Shown: positions 33,922 through 43,526, counted from the stretch's first letter. The stretch: DNA of 64,000 nucleotides from Agromyces sp. Marseille-P2726 (GCF_902809835.1 NZ_CADDWM010000014.1:310001-374000), one strand, 5' to 3'. Made by a program: numbers and translations. Notes: generated by a model from the letters alone, not told the origin.

Positions 33922-35568
33922 TTGACGGCTCCCACTCGGTCCCAACCGGTGACGAACCTCGCCGACGGCGAGTGGCACCGGCTGCACCCGGCCAGCCCGC
34001 TGCTGCGCGGCGGCCTCGTGTTCATCGCCGTGCTCGGGTTCCTCATCGCGAACCTCCGCGAACGCCTCGTCGACTGGGCGTTCCTGCTCTTCGCTCCCGA
34101 CCTCGGCGGCGACGTCGACGCGGAGTACGGGCGGTGGCAGGAGGACTGGGCGAACGACCCCATCGGCGCCATCGTCTCGCTCAACCTCGTCGGCTGGGCG
34201 ATCGCCGCCGTGGCCGTGCTGATCGTCGTGGTGATCGCGGGCTTCTGGCTCTCGTGGCGCATGCACACCTTCCGGGTGACGACCGAGGCGCCCGAGGTGC
34301 GCAGCGGCATCCTCTTCCGCTCGCATCGCAGCGCCCGCCTCGACCGCATCCAGGGCATCAACGTGAACCGTCCCGTGTTCGCACGCCTGTTCGGCACGGC
34401 GAAGCTCGAGGTCTCGGTCGCCGGCCAGTCGGCCAACGTGCCGCTGTCGTACCTCGGTTCGGCCCTCGCCGATGGCCTGCGCGCCGACCTGCTGCGCCTC
34501 GCCTCGGGTGCACGCGCCGAGAAGGCGGCGAAGGCAGCGGATGCCGCAGGCATGGGTGTCGGCGACGGCACGGGCACCGTCGACGGCACCGGGCGCGCGC
34601 ATGTCCCGGGGATCATCGGCCAGCGGGTCGACGAGTTCCTCGCGCCCGAGCTCGACCCGTCGCTGGCGCCGCCCGAGTCGGTCGTGCACCTGCCGCTCGG
34701 CCGCGTGATCGGGTCGACCCTGCTCGGCGGCTCGACCCTCTGGATCATCGTGCTCGCCGCCGTCATCGCCGCGGGGGTGTCCACCGGCCAGATCTGGGTG
34801 CTGTTCTCCTTCATCCCCGCCGCGATCGGTCTCGTGAGCTACATGTGGTCGCGCATCACGAAGTCGCTGCGGTACTCGATCGCCGGCACACCCGACGGCG
34901 TCCGCATCGGCCACGGCCTGCTCTCGACCGGCAACCAGACGATCCCACCCGGCCGGATCCATGCGATCGAGGCGAACCAGTGGCTCCTCTGGCGACCGTT
35001 CGGGTGGTGGTCGATCCGCATCAACGTGGCGGGGCAGTCGGTGACCGCCTCCAACGATGCCGCCCAACGCACCCTCGTGCTGCCCGTCGGCACCGTCGCC
35101 GACGTGCATCGAGTCCTCGCCCTGCTGCTGCCCGATGCGGCATTCGCCGTCGACCCGCTCATCGAACAGGGCCTCGTGGGTCGCGGGGGAGCGGGCGGCT
35201 ACGCTCCGGTGCCGAAGCGCGCCGCCTGGCTGCGGCCATTCTCGTGGCGCCGCATCGGATGGGCGCTGGCCGGCGGTGTGGCGCTGATCCGGCGCGGGTG
35301 GCTGCTGCGCAGCCTCACGCTCGTCCCCCTGGCTCGCATGCAGTCGGTCGCGGTTTCGGTCGGACCGCTGCAACGGATGCTGCGCCTGGCCTCCGTGCGC
35401 ATCCACACCGTCACCGGGCCCGTGACGGCCCTCGCGCCATCGCTCGATCGTTCCGAGGCAACCGACCTGTTCGAACGGCTGGCCGACGAGGCGGTGGAAC
35501 GCGCTGCGAGCGACACGTCCCACCACTGGGCGGCCGTGTCGCGTCCGGAGTCCGCCGATGCCCGCTGA
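33922..35568 (+). CDS. PH-domain (bPH2, YdbT-like) membrane protein
   Basis: A 548-residue membrane protein with three bPH2 modules separated by paired transmembrane helices (near residues 30-48, 75-110 and 265-295). Characteristic phrases repeat: RSGILFRSHRSARLDRIQGI in the first module, GLLSTGNQTIPPGRIHAIE in the second, ARMQSVAVSVGPLQRMLRLA in the third. The start is TTG with GGAGGA just upstream. It follows its YdbS-like partner by 13 bases and overlaps the next gene by 11. No enzymatic motif is present. Confidence 0.85.
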   Translation: MTAPTRSQPVTNLADGEWHRLHPASPLLRGGLVFIAVLGFLIANLRERLVDWAFLLFAPDLGGDVDAEYGRWQEDWANDPIGAIVSLNLVGWAIAAVAVLIVVVIAGFWLSWRMHTFRVTTEAPEVRSGILFRSHRSARLDRIQGINVNRPVFARLFGTAKLEVSVAGQSANVPLSYLGSALADGLRADLLRLASGARAEKAAKAADAAGMGVGDGTGTVDGTGRAHVPGIIGQRVDEFLAPELDPSLAPPESVVHLPLGRVIGSTLLGGSTLWIIVLAAVIAAGVSTGQIWVLFSFIPAAIGLVSYMWSRITKSLRYSIAGTPDGVRIGHGLLSTGNQTIPPGRIHAIEANQWLLWRPFGWWSIRINVAGQSVTASNDAAQRTLVLPVGTVADVHRVLALLLPDAAFAVDPLIEQGLVGRGGAGGYAPVPKRAAWLRPFSWRRIGWALAGGVALIRRGWLLRSLTLVPLARMQSVAVSVGPLQRMLRLASVRIHTVTGPVTALAPSLDRSEATDLFERLADEAVERAASDTSHHWAAVSRPESADAR

Positions 35569-36331
35569 GCGCGCGGGTCGTCTCGGCGTCGGCACCATCG
35601 GCGCCGGCCGAGTCGGCACGGTGCTCGCGTCCGCGCTCGCGGGAGCCGGCCACGCGCTCACGGCCATCTCGGCTGTTTCCGACCCGAGTCGCGAGCGAGC
35701 GGCTGCGATGCTGCCCGCCGTGCCCGTGCTGCCGGTCCCCGACGTGGTCGAGCGCAGCGAACTCGTGCTCATCGCGGTGCCCGACGGCGAACTCGAGTCG
35801 CTCGTCTCAGGGCTGGCCGAGGCGGGCGTCTGGCAGCCGGGCCAGCTCGTGCTGCACACCGCGGCTCGCTTCGGCACGGGGGTGCTCGAGCCGGCGCGCC
35901 GGGCCGGGGCGATCCCACTCGCCGTGCACCCGGCGATGAACTTCACCGGAACGAGCATCGATCTCACGCGGCTCCGTGGGGCGTGGTTCGCGGTCACCGC
36001 CCCCGCCCCCGTGCTGCCGATCGGCCAGGCCCTCGTCGTCGAGATGGGCGGGGAGCCGTTCGTCGTCGCCGAGGGCGACCGTGTCACGTACGGCGAGGCC
36101 ATCGAGATCGCCGTCTCGTTCTCGACCGCCATCGTCGACCAGGCGAGCGACCTGCTCGAGGGCATCGGCGTGGGCCGGCCCGGCGCCGTGCTCGCCTCGC
36201 TCGTACGGACCGCGATCGAGAACTCCCTCGCACGTCATGACTCCGGCCCCCTGGTCGACGGAGTCGACGGCGGGAGTGCCGGTACGATCGACGGGGCCGG
36301 CGACGATCGGCCGCTGGGAGGGGCAGGGTGA
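35558..36331 (+). CDS. Rossmann-like and DUF2520 domain protein
   Basis: A 257-residue protein. The N-terminal NADP-binding motif is [13 protein letters not shown] (from about residue 16); the fold resembles pyrroline-5-carboxylate reductase or ketopantoate-type dehydrogenases. The C-terminal DUF2520 domain begins with HPAMNFTG. It is translationally coupled to panC by a GTGA overlap, which makes a role near pantothenate synthesis (for example a reductase) plausible but unproven. The last 30 residues are glycine/aspartate-rich. Confidence 0.85.
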   Translation: MPAERAGRLGVGTIGAGRVGTVLASALAGAGHALTAISAVSDPSRERAAAMLPAVPVLPVPDVVERSELVLIAVPDGELESLVSGLAEAGVWQPGQLVLHTAARFGTGVLEPARRAGAIPLAVHPAMNFTGTSIDLTRLRGAWFAVTAPAPVLPIGQALVVEMGGEPFVVAEGDRVTYGEAIEIAVSFSTAIVDQASDLLEGIGVGRPGAVLASLVRTAIENSLARHDSGPLVDGVDGGSAGTIDGAGDDRPLGGAG

Positions 36332-37203
36332 GCGAGCTCGCTGCAGACACGCGCACCGTGCCGACCATCGACGAGCTGCGCGCCCTCCTTCGCGCACGGC
36401 GCGCGGCCGGGGCATCCGTCGCCCTCGTTCCCACCATGGGCGCGCTGCACGAGGGGCACCTCGCGTTGGTCCGACGTGCCCGCGAGGTGGCCGACGTCGT
36501 GGTCGTCTCGATCTTCGTGAACCCGCTGCAGTTCGGCCCCAGCGAAGACCTCGACCGATACCCCCGCACCGTCGAGGCCGATGTGGCGGCGCTCGCCGGA
36601 CTCGGTGTGGAGTTCGTGTTCGCACCCACCGTCGCCGAGATGTATCCCGACGGCGCCGGAGGCACCACCGTGGTCGCCGGACCGGTCGGCTCCCTGTACG
36701 AGGGCGCCGCTCGTCCCGGCCACTTCGACGGCGTGCTCACCGTGGTGTCGAAGCTGCTGCACATCGCGACGCCCGATGTCGTGCTGTTCGGACAGAAAGA
36801 CGCCCAGCAGGTGTATCTCGTGCGCCGCATGGTGCGCGATCTCGACGTGCCGGTGGCGATCGACGTCGTCCCGACCGTGCGCGAACCCGACGGGCTCGCG
36901 CTGTCGAGTCGCAACCGATTCCTCTCGCCCGAGCAGCGGGCCGCGGCGCTCACCCTGTCCGAGTCCCTCAGGGCAGCGGATGCCGCGGCCCACCAAGGAC
37001 TCGACGAGGTGCTCGCCGAGGGCGCCGCCGCATTCGGCGACCATGACCACGTGACGCTCGATTACCTCGTGGTGGTCGACCCCGACACCTTCCTGCCCGT
37101 CGACGACGACATGACCGGCGAGGCGGTGGTGCTCGTGGCCGCTCGCGTCGGCGGCGTGCGCCTCATCGACAATGCGACCATCGCGCTCGGGCGAGCGCGG
37201 TGA
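36328..37203 (+). CDS. panC: Pantoate--beta-alanine ligase
   Basis: A 291-residue class I-like adenylating ligase. ATP-binding motif [10 protein letters not shown], then [17 protein letters not shown] and the SSRN/KMSKS-like LSSRNRFLS are all present. It condenses pantoate with beta-alanine to give pantothenate for coenzyme A. The GTG start shares GTGA with the DUF2520 gene. No panB or panD is adjacent. Confidence 0.96.
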   Translation: MSELAADTRTVPTIDELRALLRARRAAGASVALVPTMGALHEGHLALVRRAREVADVVVVSIFVNPLQFGPSEDLDRYPRTVEADVAALAGLGVEFVFAPTVAEMYPDGAGGTTVVAGPVGSLYEGAARPGHFDGVLTVVSKLLHIATPDVVLFGQKDAQQVYLVRRMVRDLDVPVAIDVVPTVREPDGLALSSRNRFLSPEQRAAALTLSESLRAADAAAHQGLDEVLAEGAAAFGDHDHVTLDYLVVVDPDTFLPVDDDMTGEAVVLVAARVGGVRLIDNATIALGRAR

Positions 37204-37251
37204 TCGAGCGCTCCCGGTGATCGAGCGGTCCCGGGTGATCCAGTGGTGCCG
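37199..37251. repeat. Short tandem repeat after panC
   Basis: Three imperfect units of 17-18 bases follow one another: GGTGATCGAGCGCTCCC, GGTGATCGAGCGGTCCCG and GGTGATCCAGTGGTGCCG. The panC stop codon lies inside the first unit. Downstream (37290-37325) is a CCGGC-TGC-GCCGG hairpin flanked by TCGA words, loosely like the REP-like element at 25888. Confidence 0.5.
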
Positions 37252-37383
37252 CCGCGCAGGCGACGCGCGTTGAGATCCCAGACCGCGTCTCGATCGGCGT
37301 CCGGCTGCGCCGGGCGCTACTCGACGACCGGTGCCTGGCAACTAGGCTGGGCACGCATGTTCCCGCGAACCCGAGAGTGAACG

Positions 37384-38901
37384 ATGGCCGAAACCCCGAC
37401 GGATGCCGCAGCCGAGCCCACCGCTGAAGAGATCTCGGAGCAGAAGGGCGTGCGGCTCGCCAAGCGCGAACGGCTGATCGCGGCATCCGATGACCCCGGC
37501 CTCGGGGCGTACCCGGTGCGGGTTCCCATCACGACGACCATTCCCGAGGTGCGCGACCGATTCGTGGGCCTCGGCGTCGACGAGGCGAGCGGCGAGCACG
37601 TCGGACTCGCCGGGCGCGTGGTGCACTCGCGCAACACCGGCAAGCTCTGCTTCGCGACCCTGCAGGCGGGCGATGGCAGTCGCATCCAGGCGATGGTGTC
37701 GCTGGCCGAGGTCGGCGACGAGTCGCTCGCCGACTGGAAGGAGTTCGTCGACCTCGGCGATCACGTCTTCGTGTCGGGAGAGGTGATCACGAGCCGGCGC
37801 GGTGAGCTCTCGATCCTCGTGAAGGAGTGGCGCATCGCGTCGAAGGCCGTGCTGCCGCTGCCGAACCTGCACAGTGAGCTCTCCGAAGAGACCCGCGTGC
37901 GCAACCGGTACCTCGACCTCATCGCGCGCGAGCAGGCCCGACGCAACGTCATCGACCGCGCGAAGGTCAACGCCAGCCTTCGCCGCACCTTCGAGAGCCT
38001 CGGCTACATCGAGGTCGAGCCCCCCATGCTGCAGGTGATGCACGGCGGGGCATCCGCCCGCCCCTTCGTGACGCAATCGAATGCGTTCGACACCGAGCTG
38101 TACCTGCGGATCGCACCCGAGCTCTACCTGAAGCGCGCCGTCGTCGGCGGCATCGAGCGGGTGTTCGAGATCAACCGCAACTTCCGCAACGAGGGCGCCG
38201 ACTCGACGCACAGCCCCGAGTTCGCGATGCTCGAGGCGTACGAGGCCTACGGCGACTACCACACCATGGCGGCGCTCACGCAGCAGCTGGTCCAGGATGC
38301 CGCGGTCGCGGTCGCGGGTTCGCACGTCGTGACCTGGGCCGACGGCACCGAGTTCGATCTCGGCGGCGAGTGGGACCGCATCTCGATGTACGGCACGCTC
38401 TCCGAGGCGGTGGGCGAGGAGATCAACGCGTCGACCCCGATGTCGCGGCTCACGGAGCTCGCCGAGGCCGAGGGCATCGAGATCGACCACCCGCTTCCGG
38501 GCAAGTACATCGAGGAGCTCTGGGAGCACCACGTGAAGGGCTCGCTCGAGCGGCCCACGTTCGTGATGGACTTCCCGCTCGACACCTCGCCGCTCGTGCG
38601 CGGGCACCGGTCGACTCCCGGCGTCGTGGAGAAGTGGGACCTCTACGTGCGCGGGTTCGAGCTCGCCACCGGTTACTCCGAGCTCGTCGACCCGGTCGTG
38701 CAGCGCGAGCGTTTCGTCGAGCAGGCGAAGCTCGCGGCCGGCGGCGACCCCGAGGCGATGCGCCTCGACGAGGAGTTCCTGCGGGCGCTCGAATACGGCA
38801 TGCCGCCGTCGGGCGGAATGGGCATGGGCATCGACCGGCTGCTCATGGCGCTCACGGGTCTCGGCATCCGCGAGACCATCCTCTTCCCGCTCGTGAAGTA
38901 G
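37384..38901 (+). CDS. lysS: Lysine--tRNA ligase (class II)
   Basis: A 505-residue class II LysRS. An N-terminal OB-fold anticodon-binding domain (about 75-180) precedes the catalytic core. Motif 1 is around EVEPPMLQ, motif 2 is FEINRNFRNEG, and motif 3 is GMGIDRLLM near the C-terminus. It charges tRNA-Lys. The ATG follows GAGAGTGAACG; TAGGCT at 37343 could be the -10 of its promoter. It closes the conserved folate-panC-lysS run. Confidence 0.96.
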   Translation: MAETPTDAAAEPTAEEISEQKGVRLAKRERLIAASDDPGLGAYPVRVPITTTIPEVRDRFVGLGVDEASGEHVGLAGRVVHSRNTGKLCFATLQAGDGSRIQAMVSLAEVGDESLADWKEFVDLGDHVFVSGEVITSRRGELSILVKEWRIASKAVLPLPNLHSELSEETRVRNRYLDLIAREQARRNVIDRAKVNASLRRTFESLGYIEVEPPMLQVMHGGASARPFVTQSNAFDTELYLRIAPELYLKRAVVGGIERVFEINRNFRNEGADSTHSPEFAMLEAYEAYGDYHTMAALTQQLVQDAAVAVAGSHVVTWADGTEFDLGGEWDRISMYGTLSEAVGEEINASTPMSRLTELAEAEGIEIDHPLPGKYIEELWEHHVKGSLERPTFVMDFPLDTSPLVRGHRSTPGVVEKWDLYVRGFELATGYSELVDPVVQRERFVEQAKLAAGGDPEAMRLDEEFLRALEYGMPPSGGMGMGIDRLLMALTGLGIRETILFPLVK

Positions 38902-38978
38902 GGCGGGCCGTGCGGCATACCCCCGCCACGCTCGCCACCGGCTGCGCTGTTCGTCGCGACGCGTCATGCGCTGCCGGC

Positions 38979-39075
38979 GACTCCTGAAACGAAGGACGCC
39001 TTGGCGGATCCGAGGTTGCACATGTCGTGTCCTTGCTTTCAGGAGTCCGCGGTGGGCTTTCAGGAGTCCGCGGTG
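38979..39075. repeat. Inverted plus direct repeat cluster downstream of lysS
   Basis: GCTTTCAGGAGTCCGCGGTG occurs twice in direct orientation (39035-39054 and 39056-39075). The complementary word GACTCCTGAAA (38979-38989) lies upstream and, with the AAGGAC/GTCCTT words, can pair with the first copy into an 11 + 6 base-pair hairpin with a two-base mismatch. It sits between lysS and a small membrane-protein gene. It may be a protein-binding array or an mRNA structure; it lacks a T-run, so it is not a standard terminator. Confidence 0.55.
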
Positions 39076-39179
39076 CGATGCCACGCTCCGTCGGGAGCCG
39101 GCTTCGTCGCGAGTTCAACGCAGCGGCCGCGTGCCCCCGATGGGCGTTTCCGAGCAAACCGCCGTATCCTGAGGGGACT

Positions 39180-39356
39180 ATGGACGAATTCTGGGCCAAC
39201 GCGATCTGGTCGCTTGCGCCGACCGTGCTCATCGGGCTGATCTTCTGGTTCGTGATGCGCGCGATCTTCCGCGCCGACCGCACCGAGCGCAACGCCTACG
39301 CCCGTATCGAAGCTGAGGAGCGCGCGAAACTCGGTCGCGAACATCCGGCCGGATGA
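39180..39356 (+). CDS. Small membrane protein upstream of cardiolipin synthase
   Basis: A 58-residue protein. One hydrophobic helix (about residues 11-31, SLAPTVLIGLIFWFVMRAIF) is followed by a charged cytoplasmic tail rich in Arg and Glu. GAGGGGA precedes the ATG at 39180. Its stop overlaps the ATG of the cardiolipin synthase as ATGA, so the two are co-translated and may interact. I do not recognise a named family beyond this context. Confidence 0.8.
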   Translation: MDEFWANAIWSLAPTVLIGLIFWFVMRAIFRADRTERNAYARIEAEERAKLGREHPAG

Positions 39357-40828
39357 CGATCGACATCACGGCGACGACGACCGCGGCCGTCATCGCCGGG
39401 GCGATCATCGTCATCGACATCGTCATCCGCGTCATCGCGATCATCGTCGTGCCGCGGAACCGCCGCCCGACGGCGGGCATGGCGTGGCTCCTGGCCATCT
39501 TCTTCATCCCGATCCTCGGCGTGCTGCTGTTCTGGCTCATCGGCAGCCCGAAGCTGCCGAAGCACCGGCGGGCGAAGCAGGCCGAGGTCGACGAGTTCAT
39601 CCGGGAGTCGACCCACGGCATCGAGCGGGTGAGCGACAGCAGCGAATGGCCGAGCTGGTTCGAGGGCGTCGTGCGCCTGAACCGCAACCTGGGAGCCATG
39701 CCGCTCATCGGCTCCAACAGCGCCAGGCTGATCGGCGACTACGAGGGGTCGCTCAACGAGATGACCGAGGCGATCCGCTCCGCGACGCGCTACGTGCATG
39801 TCGAGTTCTACATCTTCGCGTACGACCGCACGACGGCTCCCTTCTTCGATGCGCTGGGCAACGCCGTCGCGCGCGGCGTCGAGGTCAGGGTGCTGCTCGA
39901 CCACATCGCCTCCATGCGTGTGAAGGGCTACCGCAGGATGCTGCGGCGACTCGACCGCATGGGGGTGCGCTGGCAGCTGATGCTCCCGGTCCAGCCCTTC
40001 AAGGGCAAGTACCAGCGGCCCGACCTGCGCAACCACCGCAAGATCCTCGTCGTCGACGGCGAGGTCGGCTTCATGGGCTCGCAGAACATCATCGACCGGT
40101 CGTACAACAAGCGCAGCAACATCCGTCGCGGCCTCAAATGGAAGGAGCTCGTGGCACGCCTCGAGGGTCCGATCGTCGCGGGTCTCGAGGCGATCTTCGC
40201 GACCGACTGGTACCTCGAGACCGGCGAGCCGCCCATGCGCGAGATCCTGCCGTTCGGACAGGAGGGCGAGGCGCAGGACCTCGACTGCCAGGTCGTGCCG
40301 AGCGGTCCGGGCTACTCCAACGAGAACAACCTCAAGCTCTTCCTCGCACTCATGTACGCCGCCCAGGAGCGCATCATCGTGACGAGCCCGTACTTCGTTC
40401 CCGACGAGGCGATGCTGCGCGCCATCAGCGGGGCCACCCAGCGGGGCATCCACGTCGAGCTGTTCGTGTCGGAGCTGGGCGACCAGGCGCTGGTGTACCA
40501 CGCGCAACGGTCCTACTACGAGGCGCTGCTTCGCGCCGGAGTGCGGATCTGGCTCTACCAGGCGCCGTACATCCTGCACTCGAAGCACTTCACGATCGAC
40601 GACGATGTCGCCGTGATCGGCTCGAGCAACATGGACATCCGGTCCTTCGAACTGAACATGGAGGTGTCGCTGCTCGTGCGTGGAGCGTCGTTCGTGCGCG
40701 AGATGCGCGCGGTCGAAGCCGGCTACCGCCGCAACAGCCGCGAACTCACCCTCGACGAGTGGATGCGGCAGCCGCTGCGGTCGACCGTGCTCGACAACCT
40801 GGCCCGGTTGACCTCGTCGCTGCAGTAG
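39353..40828 (+). CDS. cls: Cardiolipin synthase (phospholipase D superfamily)
   Basis: A 491-residue enzyme. Two N-terminal transmembrane helices (about 10-34 and 43-62) are followed by two PLD domains with HKD motifs: His228-Lys230-Asp235 (NHRKILVVD) and His409-Lys411-Asp416 (HSKHFTID). This is the bacterial type I cardiolipin synthase layout, joining two phosphatidylglycerol molecules at the membrane. It is coupled to the small membrane protein by ATGA. The substrate class is inferred from the family. Confidence 0.92.
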   Translation: MTIDITATTTAAVIAGAIIVIDIVIRVIAIIVVPRNRRPTAGMAWLLAIFFIPILGVLLFWLIGSPKLPKHRRAKQAEVDEFIRESTHGIERVSDSSEWPSWFEGVVRLNRNLGAMPLIGSNSARLIGDYEGSLNEMTEAIRSATRYVHVEFYIFAYDRTTAPFFDALGNAVARGVEVRVLLDHIASMRVKGYRRMLRRLDRMGVRWQLMLPVQPFKGKYQRPDLRNHRKILVVDGEVGFMGSQNIIDRSYNKRSNIRRGLKWKELVARLEGPIVAGLEAIFATDWYLETGEPPMREILPFGQEGEAQDLDCQVVPSGPGYSNENNLKLFLALMYAAQERIIVTSPYFVPDEAMLRAISGATQRGIHVELFVSELGDQALVYHAQRSYYEALLRAGVRIWLYQAPYILHSKHFTIDDDVAVIGSSNMDIRSFELNMEVSLLVRGASFVREMRAVEAGYRRNSRELTLDEWMRQPLRSTVLDNLARLTSSLQ

Positions 40829-40882
40829 CGCGCGGATGCCGCGACCGAACGGATCCCGCGAGCTGCACGCCCGAGCGACCGC

Positions 40883-41884
40883 TCACCGCCGCGGCTTCAG
40901 CCGCACCGTCGGAAGCTCAGGCGCCGGCAGCGCGGAGCCGTCGTAGCCCTCGACGGTGCCGAACCGGCCGTCGGGGTTGTCGCGCGCGATCACGTCGGCC
41001 TGCCACTGGCGCCGATAGTCCACGATCTCGTCGTGGTCGCGCCCGATGAAGTTCCACCACATCACGAGTTCCTCGCCGAACGGTTCCCCACCGAGCAGCA
41101 CGACCCGGGCGGGCGAATCGCCCGCGACGAGCGTGAGGCTTCGAGGCCCGGTCTCGAGGTAGGCGAGCTCCGACCACTCGACCCGCGTCGCGGCATCCGT
41201 GCCATCGATCTCGATCGTGACCGGCCCGACATCGACGAGTACGCCGTGCTCCCACGAGGGGTCGAGCGCGAACTCCGCCCGTCCGCCGGCCGGTAGGTCG
41301 ACCTGCGCACCGAGGAGCGGCGTGAAGACCGTGACGTCGGCGGCACCGAGTTCGTCGCCCGCGAGTGCGCCGACGAAGACGCGCACCGTCGCGTCGCCGA
41401 CGGCGATGGGCGCGACCTCGGCGTGCTCGAAGAAGGGGCCGATGTGGCGCGTCGCGTCGGGAAGCACCACCCAGAGCTGCACGCCGTGCAGCATCGTCGT
41501 GCTCGGGGTCGACACCTCGGAGTGCGAGATCCCGCGCCCCGCGGTCATGAGGTTCACCGCGCCCGGCCGTACGAGCGCATGGCTGCCCGTGCTGTCGCGG
41601 TGCTCGATCTCGCCCTGGAACAGCCAGCTCACGGTCTGCAGCCCGGTGTGCGGGTGGGGCGGCACGACCATGCCGCCCGTCATTGCGACGTCGTCGGGGC
41701 CGTAGTGATCGGCGAAGCACCACGCTCCGATCGTGGTGCGTCCGCGCTGCGGCAGGGTGCGTCGCACGTTCATCGCCCGTGGACCACCGAGCGGCACGTC
41801 CCTCGGCGCCAGCACCTGGACGACCGGTCCGGCGGATGCCGCGGGCAGCAGAAGCTCGACCGGGTCGCGCTCGAGGTTGCTCAT
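40883..41884 (-). CDS. Pirin family protein
   Basis: A 333-residue bicupin. The N-terminal pirin domain carries the metal ligands in PPHPHTGLQTVSW and later GISHSE, giving the His-His-His-Glu set. Some pirins are quercetin dioxygenases or redox-responsive binding proteins, so the activity here is undetermined. It is a single gene, convergent with cls and divergent from the lipoprotein gene. Confidence 0.9.
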   Translation of the reverse strand: MSNLERDPVELLLPAASAGPVVQVLAPRDVPLGGPRAMNVRRTLPQRGRTTIGAWCFADHYGPDDVAMTGGMVVPPHPHTGLQTVSWLFQGEIEHRDSTGSHALVRPGAVNLMTAGRGISHSEVSTPSTTMLHGVQLWVVLPDATRHIGPFFEHAEVAPIAVGDATVRVFVGALAGDELGAADVTVFTPLLGAQVDLPAGGRAEFALDPSWEHGVLVDVGPVTIEIDGTDAATRVEWSELAYLETGPRSLTLVAGDSPARVVLLGGEPFGEELVMWWNFIGRDHDEIVDYRRQWQADVIARDNPDGRFGTVEGYDGSALPAPELPTVRLKPRR

Positions 41885-41968
41885 GCCGGAATGCTACTCG
41901 CGGCCAGGCCGACGAGCAGCGAGCACGAGTTCCGGCTCATCGGGGACGCGGAGGGCTAGCATGGCCGC

Positions 41969-42472
41969 ATGGCTACCATGGTGCGTGCTCGTCGGGTCGG
42001 CCTCATGGCCGCTGCGCTGGCATCCGTCTTCCTGCTCTCGGGCTGCAATCCGTCGGGAAACCCGGCCGAGAACTTCCCCGGCCTGCCCGTCGCCGACGAG
42101 GCCGAGCCCATCGACGTCAACCCTGAGGAGGGCGGCGAAGAGAACGACGCCTCAGAGGAAGAGGAGGAGGGCGAGCCGTTCAACGAAGACGGCGAGCCGA
42201 ACGTCGTCTGGTGGGAGCAGGGCGGTCAGCTGGCCCTCGTCGTGTGGGGCAGCTCCACCTGCCCCGTCGTCGGTGAGCGGATCTCGGTGGTCGAGCCCGC
42301 CGGCGAGGGCAACCGGGTCGCGATCGACGTCGTGAAGCGCGCCGAGAACGAAGCCTGCACCATGGACCTCGTTCCGCACACGACGATCTTCTGGACGCCG
42401 ACCGAGGTCACGACGACCGAGCCGCTCATCGTCGAGGTGCTCGGCACCGAGGTCGAGGTTCCGATCAAGTAG
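41969..42472 (+). CDS. Hypothetical lipoprotein
   Basis: A 167-residue lipoprotein. The signal peptide has arginines at about 6-9, a hydrophobic stretch and the lipobox LLSGC with Cys26. A very acidic linker (a run of Glu around residues 53-66) precedes a compact beta-rich domain with a pair of cysteines (STCPVV and NEACTMD) that could form a disulfide. It would sit on the outer face of the membrane. The ligand or partner is unknown. ATG at 41978 is an alternative start. Confidence 0.8.
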   Translation: MATMVRARRVGLMAAALASVFLLSGCNPSGNPAENFPGLPVADEAEPIDVNPEEGGEENDASEEEEEGEPFNEDGEPNVVWWEQGGQLALVVWGSSTCPVVGERISVVEPAGEGNRVAIDVVKRAENEACTMDLVPHTTIFWTPTEVTTTEPLIVEVLGTEVEVPIK

Positions 42473-42523
42473 CCGGCACGCGCATAAGGTAGTCGGCCCG
42501 CGCCACTCCTGGCCGGCACGCCT

Positions 42524-42769
42524 TCACGTGGCGGGCACGCGCCGCCGGAGCACGAGCAGGTCGCCCACGTCGCAGTCGAGCGCCTCGCAGATCGCCCGCA
42601 GCGTCGAGAATCGGATCGCCCGTGCGCGGTCGTTCTTCAGCACGCTGAGGTTCACGACGCTCACCCCGACGAGCTCGCTGAGGCGCGTGAGCGTCATGCC
42701 GCGCGCTTCGAGCAACTCGTCGAGGCGACAGTGCAGGTCGGATGCCTCGTCTGGCTCGGCCGGCGCCAT
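42524..42769 (-). CDS. Xre-family small transcriptional regulator
   Basis: An 81-residue protein that is almost entirely a Cro/C1-type helix-turn-helix: LDELLEARGMTLTRLSELVG, VVNLSVLKNDRARAIRFSTL, then ICEALDCDVGDLLVL. This is the YozG-like class usually paired with a DUF2975 membrane protein. The ATG overlaps the last base of the DUF2975 stop (TGATG). It probably controls its own operon through the palindrome at 43411-43436. Confidence 0.9.
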   Translation of the reverse strand: MAPAEPDEASDLHCRLDELLEARGMTLTRLSELVGVSVVNLSVLKNDRARAIRFSTLRAICEALDCDVGDLLVLRRRVPAT

Positions 42770-43395
42770 CAGACGAGCCCCTCGGTCTCGCGTCGCAGCC
42801 GATCGCCGATGGTGAAGACGGCAGCGGCCATGGCTGCGGCGAACGTCAGGAAGATGAGCGACGAGAGGTCGACCGACATCACGACATTCTCGAAGTCGGG
42901 GTCGCTCAGGCGGGCGAACGCGCCGTTGGCCGCCATGTTGCCGAAGAACGGCACCGCCGCGAAGCCGAGGGTTCCCACGATGCCCGCCGTGCTCACGAGC
43001 ACGGTGTTGCGGCGGCTGAAGACCCGGTTGCGCATGAGCGCCCAGCAGAGCAGCATCAGGCACGTGACGACGGTGACGACGGTCGCCGCGGCGACCACCT
43101 GCTGGATGATGACAGCCGCCCACGACGCGCCCGGGAGGGAGGGAACGGTCAACGTCGCCCGATCGAGCGCCACCTCCAGCGGCGCCCCGCCGGGCCCGAT
43201 CGGCGCTGCAGCCGGCGTACCGGCGAACTCGGCCACGACGCGCACGTCGCGGTTGGGGGCGACCTCGATGATGCGCAGCAGCGATGCCACCACGCTCCAG
43301 ACCGCGATCGCCGCGCCCGCGACCATGAACAGCGCGAGGCTCACCGCGTCGGAGCGTGAGATCGCGCGGTCGGGTTCCGAGGAGATCATCTGCAT
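42769..43395 (-). CDS. DUF2975-type four-helix membrane protein
   Basis: A 208-residue membrane protein with four hydrophobic segments (about 18-40, 92-118, 131-152 and 175-197) and an external loop of about 50 residues after the first. It precedes the Xre gene with a one-base overlap, the standard DUF2975-Xre arrangement. AGGA lies ahead of the ATG. The pair may act as a membrane sensor and regulator, but no signal is known. Confidence 0.82.
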   Translation of the reverse strand: MQMISSEPDRAISRSDAVSLALFMVAGAAIAVWSVVASLLRIIEVAPNRDVRVVAEFAGTPAAAPIGPGGAPLEVALDRATLTVPSLPGASWAAVIIQQVVAAATVVTVVTCLMLLCWALMRNRVFSRRNTVLVSTAGIVGTLGFAAVPFFGNMAANGAFARLSDPDFENVVMSVDLSSLIFLTFAAAMAAAVFTIGDRLRRETEGLV

Positions 43396-43410
43396 TCCGT
43401 GTCCTAACGT

Positions 43411-43436
43411 TTATCGATAATAACGACAATCGATAA
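43411..43436 (-). promoter_or_regulatory. Palindromic operator of the DUF2975-Xre operon
   Basis: TTATCGAT (43411-43418) and ATCGATAA (43429-43436) form a perfect 8-base inverted repeat around 10 bases, with CGATAA-type words repeated within. It is a sharply AT-rich island in GC-rich DNA, 15 bases upstream of the DUF2975 ATG. This is where an autoregulating Xre protein would be expected to bind; binding itself is inferred. Confidence 0.55.
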
Positions 43437-43526
43437 GCTACGGATGCCGCGGCGAGCTGTCAAACCGCAGCGGGCGCCTTCCGGCATCCGTCATCGGACC
43501 CCGGGTCAAGCCCCCAAGCGCCGCTG

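Noticed and set aside
37321..37348. TCGACG-N16-TAGGCT as a lysS promoter.
   Set aside because: The -10 is acceptable, but the -35 falls inside the flank of a palindromic repeat and is poor, so no promoter feature is listed.
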